Notes under the pieces: model-generated
Seen by the model: only the letters and a program-made list of their open reading frames with translations
Database searches by the model: none
Told to the model about the DNA's origin: nothing
Part shown: positions 5,219 to 10,369 of the stretch, piece by piece
Layout: each line of letters begins with the position of its first letter
How positions within the stretch are numbered: position 1 is the stretch's first letter
Assembly (NCBI GenBank): GCA_964637725.1
Contig: CAZWXH010000063.1
Span: forward strand, 1-10,369
From: CAZWXH01 sp964637725
Lineage (GTDB): Bacteria > Bacillota_I > Bacilli_A > Erysipelotrichales > Coprobacillaceae
DNA length: 10,369 bases
Direction: 5' to 3'
Program-made: the position numbers and the translations under genes

Positions 5219-6772
5219 CTAGATAATCTTTGTTGAACACTCTTCTAAGTTAATAACTTCATCTACTATTGGTAAGTAGAATTCTGGTTCATGACTGACT
5301 AATAGGATTGTTCCTTTATATGCTTTTAATGCTGTTTGTAAAGCTTCTTTAGCATCAACATCTAAGTGATTTGTTGGTTCATCTAGAACCAACACATTGG
5401 CTGATTTATTCATGATTGCACATAGTCTTGCTTTGGCATTTTCCCCACCAGATAGAACTTTCATCATTGATTCTATATGATCAGTCGTTAAGCCACACTT
5501 TGCTAACATTGAACGTATTTCACCATTGTTTCTATCTGGATATAAATCCCATAAATATTGAAAAGTTGTTTTATTTTCTGTTACTTCTTCTTGTTTAAAG
5601 AAACCTATTTCTACAAAGGGATCTTTTTCAACATGACCACTATATGGTTTTAACATCCCAATTAGTGTTTTTAATAATGTTGTTTTCCCTAAACCATTAA
5701 CTCCTTTAATTGCTATTTTTCTATTACGTTCAAAAGAAATATTCATAGGTTTTGTTAGTGGAGCATCGTAACCAATAATTAGATCTGTACATTCAAATAA
5801 GACCTTCCCTGGTGTTCTTGCTTCTACAAAAGAAAATACAGGCTTAATCTTTTCTTTTGGCTTCGCAATTAAATCCATCTTATCTAATTTCTTTTGTCTA
5901 GAACTCGCCATATTTCTTGTTGCAACTCTCGCTTTATTTCTTGCTATAAAATCTTCCATATCCGAGATTTCCTTTTGTTGTTTCTTATATGCATTCTCTT
6001 GTTGTTTCTTTTTTAACTCAGATTGTTCTAGATAATAATTATAATCTCCCTTATATCTTGATAATCCACCATCTTCTAAAGCATATATTACATTCGTTAC
6101 ATTATTTAAGAATGTTACATCATGACTAACTAGAATAAATGCATTTTCATAATTCTTCAAGAAATTAGTTAACCAATAGATATGTTGTTCATCTAAATAG
6201 TTTGTTGGTTCATCAAGAATCAAAATCATTGGATTTTCAAGTAATAGTTTTGTTAAAAGAACCTTTGATCTTTGTCCTCCTGATAAATCATTAACTTCCT
6301 TTTCTAATCCAATATCACTTAATCCTAGACCTGATGCCACTTCCTTAATCTTAACATCAATCATATAAAAACCACCATGATCTAAAATATCCTGAATTTC
6401 TCCTACATCTTCTAATAATTTAGCCATTGTATCAGGAGAGGCATCAGCCATATTTTCATACATTTCCATCATTTCTTTTTCTAAATCATAATAATGTTGA
6501 AAAGCAGTTTGAAGAACTTCATATATTGTTTGTCCTGGTTTTAATACAGTATGTTGATCAAGATATCCTGTTGTTATACGTTTACACCATTCTATCTTTC
6601 CTTCATCGGGTTGTAACTTTCCTGTAATAATATTTAAAAAGGTTGATTTCCCTTCTCCGTTTGCGCCAACAAGTCCAATATGTTCTCCATTTAACAATCT
6701 AAAACTTGCATCATTTAATATTATTCTTCCCCCAAAATCATGACTAACATGTTCAACATTTAATATACTCAT
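5219..6772 (-). CDS. ABC-F family ATP-binding protein, YbiT/YkpA-like
   Basis: The protein has 517 residues and is complete. Two ABC cassettes are present. The first has Walker A GANGEGKST (36-44), signature LSGGQ (163-167) and Walker B LILDEPTN (184-191). The second has GVNGLGKTT (357-365), LSGGE (440-444) and LVLDEPTN (461-468). The charged linker between them (about 245-310) is the P-site tRNA interaction motif region of ABC-F proteins. There is no transmembrane segment, so it is a cytoplasmic ribosome-associated translation factor rather than a transporter. The closest type is probably YbiT/YkpA. An antibiotic-resistance role is not indicated by the sequence. Start ATG at 6772 has AGAGG 7 nt upstream, and a promoter lies at 6803-6830. 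A tocopherol-cyclase-like gene follows in the same unit. Confidence 0.95.
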   Translation of the reverse strand: MSILNVEHVSHDFGGRIILNDASFRLLNGEHIGLVGANGEGKSTFLNIITGKLQPDEGKIEWCKRITTGYLDQHTVLKPGQTIYEVLQTAFQHYYDLEKEMMEMYENMADASPDTMAKLLEDVGEIQDILDHGGFYMIDVKIKEVASGLGLSDIGLEKEVNDLSGGQRSKVLLTKLLLENPMILILDEPTNYLDEQHIYWLTNFLKNYENAFILVSHDVTFLNNVTNVIYALEDGGLSRYKGDYNYYLEQSELKKKQQENAYKKQQKEISDMEDFIARNKARVATRNMASSRQKKLDKMDLIAKPKEKIKPVFSFVEARTPGKVLFECTDLIIGYDAPLTKPMNISFERNRKIAIKGVNGLGKTTLLKTLIGMLKPYSGHVEKDPFVEIGFFKQEEVTENKTTFQYLWDLYPDRNNGEIRSMLAKCGLTTDHIESMMKVLSGGENAKARLCAIMNKSANVLVLDEPTNHLDVDAKEALQTALKAYKGTILLVSHEPEFYLPIVDEVINLEECSTKII

Positions 6773-6802
6773 CCTTATACCTCTATTCTTTTCAGTAATT
6801 TC

Positions 6803-6830
6803 ATTATACAGAAATTGTTAAGGAAATCAA
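6803..6830 (-). promoter_or_regulatory. Promoter of the ABC-F / tocopherol-cyclase-like unit
   Basis: On the minus strand, TTGATT (6830-6825) and a perfect TATAAT (6808-6803) are 16 nt apart. The predicted transcription start is about 25 nt before the ABC-F start codon. The terminator of the upstream gene ends just before the -35 box. Confidence 0.65.
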
Positions 6831-6832
6831 CG

Positions 6833-6860
6833 AAAAAAAAGAGCAAAAAATATTGCTCTT
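6833..6860 (-). terminator. Terminator of the cytidylate-kinase-like gene
   Basis: On the minus strand, AAGAGCAA and TTGCTCTT form a perfect 8-bp stem around a 6-nt loop, followed by a T-run. It lies 7 nt after the stop codon. Confidence 0.85.
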
Positions 6861-6867
6861 AGTTTGT

Positions 6868-7503
6868 TTATTCAAATGACTCTTTTAATATTTGAGCACA
6901 TTCTTTTTGATCCAATGATACGTCTTTTAATGTCTCGATTAATATTTCAGCACACTTTTCACGACTGAGAACATCACTATCTAAACATATATCATAAGTT
7001 TCCTTTTCTCCCCATTTTGATAAAGAAACAGCATTTCTATAACGACTTCTCTTTAAATCTTCACTTTTTATAAAATCAACAAGTTCCTCTTGTGAGTAGT
7101 TTTTTAAATCATATGTACTATCGCCTTGTGCTCGAGGTATCTTATGTAAAGTATTTGTATTATACAAAAGAACTTTCAAGTATTTGACTTTACCTTTTAA
7201 AATATCCCCTGCTGCTCTTTCATGAATTATACAAGGCCCTTTTTCTATTGCCTTTTCTATTGCTTTTGACATCAATACATGAAGCTTTTTTATCTCTTTA
7301 TTATTCTTAACTTCTTCCTCACTCATTAATGCGATTTTATTATCTAACGCATTAAGAGTCTCTTCTGTTAACCATTCATCATCTATAAATTGAAGTAAGT
7401 CTTTTCCTTCATATAAACTCATATTCATTTTTTTAGCCACTATTGCTGATATCCATCTTCCCATACTACAGTATTCACTGTCCATAACCAAATATTTTAT
7501 CAT
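6868..7503 (-). CDS. Cytidylate-kinase-like protein with an altered P-loop
   Basis: The protein has 211 residues, close to the length of the Cytidylate_kin2 family. The expected (S)REYGSGGR ATP-binding loop appears as SEYCSMGRW (9-17), so two of its glycines are replaced. CIIHERAAGDIL (91-102) corresponds to the family's CVI-x-GR-x-ADxIL stretch. DLKRSRYRNAVSLSKWG (149-165) corresponds to the arginine-rich lid (D-R-R-x-x-Y-Y-x-x-x-x-x-x-W). The fold seems kept, but phosphate binding may be changed, so it need not be a functional CMP kinase. The housekeeping cmk is a different family. Start ATG at 7503 has AAGGGGG at 7516-7510. It is a single-gene unit. Confidence 0.75.
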   Translation of the reverse strand: MIKYLVMDSEYCSMGRWISAIVAKKMNMSLYEGKDLLQFIDDEWLTEETLNALDNKIALMSEEEVKNNKEIKKLHVLMSKAIEKAIEKGPCIIHERAAGDILKGKVKYLKVLLYNTNTLHKIPRAQGDSTYDLKNYSQEELVDFIKSEDLKRSRYRNAVSLSKWGEKETYDICLDSDVLSREKCAEILIETLKDVSLDQKECAQILKESFE

Positions 7504-7523
7504 CCTACTTCCCCCTTCTCTTC

Positions 7524-7529
7524 ATTATA
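7524..7529 (-). promoter_or_regulatory. -10 box of the cytidylate-kinase-like gene
   Basis: A perfect TATAAT lies 20 nt before the start codon, so the leader would be only about 14 nt and would consist almost entirely of the ribosome binding site. No convincing -35 box is seen 15-19 nt upstream. Confidence 0.4.
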
Positions 7530-7568
7530 CTTAAAAAATATTTTTTGAAATAAATCCAACAAAATATG

Positions 7569-7592
7569 AAAAAAAGAAGTTTTATACTTCTT
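7569..7592 (-). terminator. Terminator of the redox operon
   Basis: On the minus strand, AAGAAGT and ACTTCTT form a 7-bp stem around a 5-nt loop, followed by a T-run. The last codons and the stop codon of the two-repeat protein lie in the left arm and loop. Confidence 0.75.
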
Positions 7593-7938
7593 CGATTTTA
7601 CTTTCTATATATTCACTAGCTATCTTCATTGCATCTATTATTGGTTTTAATTTATTATAATGCGTTGTGTCTTTTTGATGTTTTAATATAGCTTTGTTAC
7701 ATTTATTATAAATTGAGATTATTGGTGGTAAAGCTTTTTTAAGTTCTTGTTTAGTATATTTAACATCTTTTTCTAAGAGTAATGATTGAGAGATATTTAA
7801 TGCATTTAATCTATTAACCAATAATGTATGTTGAGAAGTTCCTTGTTGAAATTTTATTAAGAACTTCTCACATTTACTAATAGTTGTTTCAATAATATTC
7901 AGTGCCTTTTCTTTTTCTTCTTTTGTATAGATTTCCAT
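7582..7938 (-). CDS. Small protein of two 57-residue repeats, function unknown
   Basis: The protein has 118 residues, is basic and helical, and has no signal peptide or membrane segment. It consists of two tandem copies of one unit at a 57-residue offset. YTKEEKEKAL (4-13) matches YTKQELKKAL (61-70), SKCEKFLIKFQQGT (21-34) matches NKCNKAILKHQKDT (78-91), and LNALNIS (45-51) matches IDAMKIA (101-107). One cysteine occurs at the same place in each copy (C23, C80). I recall similar small uncharacterised proteins in Firmicutes but no function. It begins 14 nt after the stop of the EFR1 gene, with GGGAG 8 nt upstream of the ATG at 7938, and is the last gene of the redox operon. Confidence 0.8.
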   Translation of the reverse strand: MEIYTKEEKEKALNIIETTISKCEKFLIKFQQGTSQHTLLVNRLNALNISQSLLLEKDVKYTKQELKKALPPIISIYNKCNKAILKHQKDTTHYNKLKPIIDAMKIASEYIESKIEEV

Positions 7939-7952
7939 TGATTATACTCCCT

Positions 7953-8699
7953 TTATTTAGGACACCTATATCTAGGTTGTCCTTGACTCTTATGACCATA
8001 TTCTATTGCTTCAGTTGGACAGAAGTTTATACAGGCCATGCAATGTGTACAATTCTTTTTCCAGATAGGTTTTCCTTTCATAATTTCAATATTATTAAGT
8101 GGGCATACATTCATACATTTCCCACAACTTATACATGTCTCTTTCACATAAAACTTTTTAGCATGGACAAACATTGGATAAAACACAATGTTAACAATTC
8201 CGCTATTCATTCTATCTTTAAGATGAATGATTGGCTTAGGAAATGCTTTGTGCTCTTTTAATAATGATACTATATTGGATAATTCATTTTCAGCCTTATA
8301 AATAGTCTTAAGAGCATCTTCTTTCGTTGGTGTAGAGAATAATGCTATATAATTTTCTGGCATCACTAATTCATAGCATCCTTGATAGTTCATATTCTTT
8401 AAATCAATTAATCTTTTTAAATACTTTCCAGCATTTCCAATATTTCCTCCACAAGTCATCACAAAATATATATTCTGATTACCTGTTAGTTTTGTTTTTT
8501 TAAGCCATGTCTCTAATATCCGTGGTATTCTCCATGCGTATGTTGGAGCAACTATGATCCATGGTGTCTTCGATTCTAGAGTCGTATAATCATTATCTTT
8601 AATCTTTTGAAATAAGTTTTTAACATCATCTTTTATTTCTTCACCAATCCTACTTGCAATATATTTACTATTTCCTGTTCCTGAAAAATATAAGATCAT
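7953..8699 (-). CDS. EFR1 family flavodoxin/ferredoxin protein
   Basis: The protein has 248 residues. The N-terminus is flavodoxin-like: YFSGTGNSKYIA (4-15) is the FMN phosphate-binding loop, and APTYAWRIPR (51-60) and TCGGNIGNAG (82-91) are the further FMN loops. The C-terminus has two [4Fe-4S] motifs, CISCGKCMNVCP (189-200) and CTHCMACINFCP (217-228). All eight cluster cysteines are present. It is expected to shuttle electrons in the cytoplasm of an anaerobe; its partner may be the nitroreductase encoded first in the operon. The start at 8699 has AAAGGAGG 8 nt upstream. It follows the ArsR gene by 18 nt. Confidence 0.92.
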   Translation of the reverse strand: MILYFSGTGNSKYIASRIGEEIKDDVKNLFQKIKDNDYTTLESKTPWIIVAPTYAWRIPRILETWLKKTKLTGNQNIYFVMTCGGNIGNAGKYLKRLIDLKNMNYQGCYELVMPENYIALFSTPTKEDALKTIYKAENELSNIVSLLKEHKAFPKPIIHLKDRMNSGIVNIVFYPMFVHAKKFYVKETCISCGKCMNVCPLNNIEIMKGKPIWKKNCTHCMACINFCPTEAIEYGHKSQGQPRYRCPK

Positions 8700-8717
8700 A
8701 AAATATTCCTCCTTTTA

Positions 8718-9062
8718 CTATGTTTGAGAACTAATATGTTGTATACCATCATTTATTAAATTCACTAAATCTAAAATACTTTTCCATTGAGTTTCATCAG
8801 CACTCAGATAATAATAATTCTTTGTACCTTCTTTTCGCATTGTGACAATACCTGCTTCTTTTAGAATCTTAAGATGGTGTGATACCGATGGCCTTGTTAA
8901 ATGTGTCTTCTTTGCTATTTCTCCTACTCGAATACCCATTAAATCACTTTCTAAAAGAACTAGCAATATTAATTGTCTTGTATCATCACCTATTGCAGTA
9001 AATGCATTTCTATTCTCTTTAAACCCTTTAACTATTCTTTCAATTCTTTCATCACATTCCTT
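8718..9062 (-). CDS. ArsR-family transcriptional regulator with no canonical start codon
   Basis: The winged helix-turn-helix is clear: VGEIAKKTHLTRPSVSHHLK, then ILKEAGIV and the wing RKEGTKNYYYL. The coding signal continues upstream of the only TTG (8966) and ATG (8939) starts, since the in-frame codons read FTAIGDDTRQLILLVLL, the standard first helices of ArsR proteins. They extend further through DERIERIVKGF to a ribosome binding site, AAAGGGAG, at 9077-9070. At the right distance from it (8 nt) is AAG at 9062, not ATG; TAT is at 5 nt. The 5' limit given here is that AAG codon. The frame is the same as the nitroreductase gene, with only its TAA (9080-9078) between. The regulator probably controls this operon. 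It has no obvious CxC metal site, so its signal is unclear. Confidence 0.8.
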   Translation of the reverse strand, partial: KECDERIERIVKGFKENRNAFTAIGDDTRQLILLVLLESDLMGIRVGEIAKKTHLTRPSVSHHLKILKEAGIVTMRKEGTKNYYYLSADETQWKSILDLVNLINDGIQHISSQT

Positions 9063-9077
9063 ATATTTCTCTCCCTT

Positions 9078-9851
9078 TTACATATACCTTACTTCTAATT
9101 CTTTATGCGGCGTATCTCTTAAGTATCTCATACTCGGATATCCTAAAACCAATGTCATTGCGACTTTTTTCTTTTTAGGTATTTGTAGTGCTTTTTTCAT
9201 TTTTAATGATAGATTAGCAGCTGTTGTAAAATATCCACTATATAAAACACCTAGTCCATTTGCTTCTGCAACAAATTCCATGTTTTGAGCTGCAAGTAAT
9301 CCATTTGTCTTATCTTCTGCTAATATGACAATAACAAGTGGTGCTTCAAAGAAGAAGAAATGATCATGAATTTTATTTTGTTTTGCCAAGGGACTAACCA
9401 TATCTGCAAACGGTTTAACCTTTTTAAATAACTGAACTGCCATTTTCTCTAGTTGATCCTTCTCTTTATCAAGCACAACAAATGAAACATCTTGTTTATT
9501 ATGTCCTGTATGAGTAAGTCTACCTGCTTCTAGTATTTGAGAAATAATATCTTGTGCTATTTCTGTATCTTTAAACTGTCTAATTGTTCTTCTAAAGCGA
9601 ATAACATCTAGCACTTCTTTTGGATTTAATTGGACTTCCTTTGTTTTTTCTATTTGTGGTGCAGTGTGTCCACTTATAGTGATAGCCTTTTTTGGACATA
9701 TTGCACTACACTGCCCACATAAAATACAGTCTTTTAAAATTGTTTCTGCTTTTTTATCTTTGATATTGATATTATGTGCAGCACATGTTTTAACGCACAT
9801 TCCACAACCTATACATTTCTCTCTATTAACAATAACTTGATGTTTTTCCAT
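9078..9851 (-). CDS. Ferredoxin-nitroreductase fusion
   Basis: The protein has 257 residues. The N-terminus has two [4Fe-4S] motifs: C13, C16, C19, C23 (CIGCGMCVKTC, with alanine in place of the usual proline after it) and C42, C45, C48, C52 (CILCGQCSAICP). A nitroreductase domain follows, with the FMN-contacting RFRRTIRQF (85-93), AAQNMEFVAEANGLG (187-201) and LVLGYP (234-239). It probably passes electrons from the clusters to FMN and reduces an organic substrate in the cytoplasm; the substrate is unknown. The ATG at 9851 has AAAGGA 8 nt upstream. It is the first gene of the operon, under the promoter at 9884-9912. Confidence 0.92.
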   Translation of the reverse strand: MEKHQVIVNREKCIGCGMCVKTCAAHNINIKDKKAETILKDCILCGQCSAICPKKAITISGHTAPQIEKTKEVQLNPKEVLDVIRFRRTIRQFKDTEIAQDIISQILEAGRLTHTGHNKQDVSFVVLDKEKDQLEKMAVQLFKKVKPFADMVSPLAKQNKIHDHFFFFEAPLVIVILAEDKTNGLLAAQNMEFVAEANGLGVLYSGYFTTAANLSLKMKKALQIPKKKKVAMTLVLGYPSMRYLRDTPHKELEVRYM

Positions 9852-9866
9852 AATAACATTCCTTTC

Positions 9867-9882
9867 GTTAACATTCTTTAAC
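9867..9882. promoter_or_regulatory. Candidate operator between the -10 box and the RBS
   Basis: GTTAA and TTAAC form a dyad with a 6-nt centre, just downstream of the -10 box and covering the predicted transcription start. It is a plausible site for the ArsR regulator of the operon. The arms are short, so it is tentative. Confidence 0.35.
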
Positions 9883-9883
9883 C

Positions 9884-9912
9884 ATTATACAAAAGGAATA
9901 TTATTGATGCAA
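9884..9912 (-). promoter_or_regulatory. Promoter of the redox operon
   Basis: On the minus strand, TTGCAT (9912-9907) and a perfect TATAAT (9889-9884) are separated by an ideal 17 nt. The leader before the nitroreductase start is about 27 nt. Confidence 0.75.
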
Positions 9913-9935
9913 CATTGGTAAAGAAAGTCTTTACG

Positions 9936-9963
9936 AAAAAAAAGATGAATCTTTCGATTCATC
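9936..9963 (-). terminator. Terminator of the PTS IIB gene
   Basis: On the minus strand, GATGAATC and GATTCATC form a perfect 8-bp stem closed by a GAAA tetraloop, followed by eight T residues. It lies 6 nt after the stop codon, so no IIA or IIC gene follows in the same unit. Confidence 0.9.
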
Positions 9964-9969
9964 AATTGA

Positions 9970-10284
9970 TTATTCACCCATTAATTTTTTAGCAAATGCG
10001 TAAACTTTTTCACCATTCATAGTTCCATAATCTCTCATTTCAATTACATCAAATGGTGTTTTTAATCCTAAGTCAGCTAATTCTTTTTCAACATCTTTCT
10101 TTAAATAACGTACTTGTGGTCCAAGTAAGATACAATCTACTTCTGCGAAATGTTTCATTCCATCAGTAATTGGTAATGCATTGATTTCTACTTCTTCACC
10201 TTGAGCTTTAGCAGCTTGCTCCATTTTTAATACTAGTAAACTTGTTGACATTCCTGCCGCACATACTAACATAATTTTCTTCAT
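9970..10284 (-). CDS. PTS EIIB, lactose/cellobiose family
   Basis: The protein has 104 residues, the normal length of a free-standing EIIB of this family. The phosphocysteine is C8 in VCAAGMSTSLLV (7-18), followed by the usual VDCILLGPQVRY stretch. It takes phosphate from EIIA and passes it to a beta-glucoside or chitobiose-type sugar bound by EIIC; the sugar cannot be told. The start at 10284 has GGAGG 8 nt upstream. The gene is followed by its own terminator and preceded by its own promoter, so partner subunits must be encoded elsewhere. Confidence 0.92.
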   Translation of the reverse strand: MKKIMLVCAAGMSTSLLVLKMEQAAKAQGEEVEINALPITDGMKHFAEVDCILLGPQVRYLKKDVEKELADLGLKTPFDVIEMRDYGTMNGEKVYAFAKKLMGE

Positions 10285-10315
10285 TCTTGCTTCCTCCGTT
10301 TTTTTACTTGTATGA

Positions 10316-10324
10316 ATTATAACA
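10316..10324 (-). promoter_or_regulatory. Extended -10 promoter of the PTS IIB gene
   Basis: On the minus strand, TGTTATAAT is a perfect extended -10. Its predicted start lies about 25 nt before the start codon's end. The -35 region (TATTTT) is weak. A short dyad, TTTCAT-AAA-ATGAAA (10349-10363), lies upstream and might bind a regulator. No good cre site is seen. Confidence 0.5.
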
Positions 10325-10369
10325 TAATTGAAGTAATTAAAATACTAATTTCATAAAATGAAAATGTTT

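Noticed and set aside
5416..6627. Two plus-strand frames opposite the ABC-F gene
   Set aside because: Both are antisense shadows of a fully conserved ABC-F protein.
9053..9073. A six-codon ATG frame before the ArsR gene with a -1 frameshift into it
   Set aside because: The short frame ATG AAA GAA TTG AAA GAA TAG has no good slippery heptamer, so a programmed shift is less likely than a lost start codon.
7902..9288. Two plus-strand frames opposite EFR1 and the ArsR/nitroreductase genes
   Set aside because: They are antisense shadows without ribosome binding sites.
1..10369. CRISPR arrays, tRNA or rRNA genes, riboswitches, integrase attachment sites
   Set aside because: I looked for regularly spaced repeats, cloverleaf-like stretches and conserved leader structures and saw none that I could support.

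Overview
The window is very AT-rich, has strong AGGAGG-type ribosome binding sites and TATAAT promoters, and most genes end in compact hairpin-plus-T-run terminators. The gene content (EFR1 flavodoxin-ferredoxin, ferredoxin-nitroreductase, lactose/cellobiose-type PTS IIB, ABC-F ATPase, cytidylate-kinase-like protein) suggests a low-GC, anaerobic, gut-type Firmicute, perhaps of the Erysipelotrichia/Clostridia kind. That placement is inferred from composition and families, not from a marker gene.

Region 1 (about 1-2850) is an accessory scrap-yard. It holds, in order: a promoter and ribosome binding site pointing off the left edge; a 40-codon orphan ORF; a likely type I toxin-antitoxin locus (a 24-residue hydrophobic peptide gene on the minus strand, facing a convergent plus-strand RNA with its own promoter and terminator); a 55-codon fragment of a Fic protein that keeps only the inhibitory motif; an internally deleted ISNCY-like transposase; an intact RhuM-Fic fusion gene with its own terminator; and a deleted IS4-family transposase that stops exactly at the next gene.

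Region 2 (about 2833-5217) holds a YhbS-type GNAT acetyltransferase (minus), then a membrane-anchored C39-like cysteine peptidase domain protein (plus) behind a Fur/PerR-like box. A tocopherol-cyclase-like protein (minus) follows, cotranscribed behind an ABC-F ATPase.

Region 3 (about 5219-7503) holds the ABC-F gene and a cytidylate-kinase-like gene. The two transcription units are separated by a terminator and a clear promoter.

Region 4 (about 7569-9912) is a compact redox operon on the minus strand. One strong promoter drives a ferredoxin-nitroreductase, an ArsR-type regulator, an EFR1 flavodoxin/ferredoxin and a small protein made of two 57-residue repeats, ending in a terminator. The ArsR gene has no usable start codon at its expected 5' end and lies in the same frame as the nitroreductase, separated from it by one TAA. 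Region 5 (to the right end) is a PTS EIIB gene with its own promoter and terminator.

The most promising leads are the small toxin-antitoxin candidate at about 344-626, the start-less in-frame ArsR gene, the Fic fragment beside a RhuM-Fic gene, and the two-repeat protein at the end of the redox operon.
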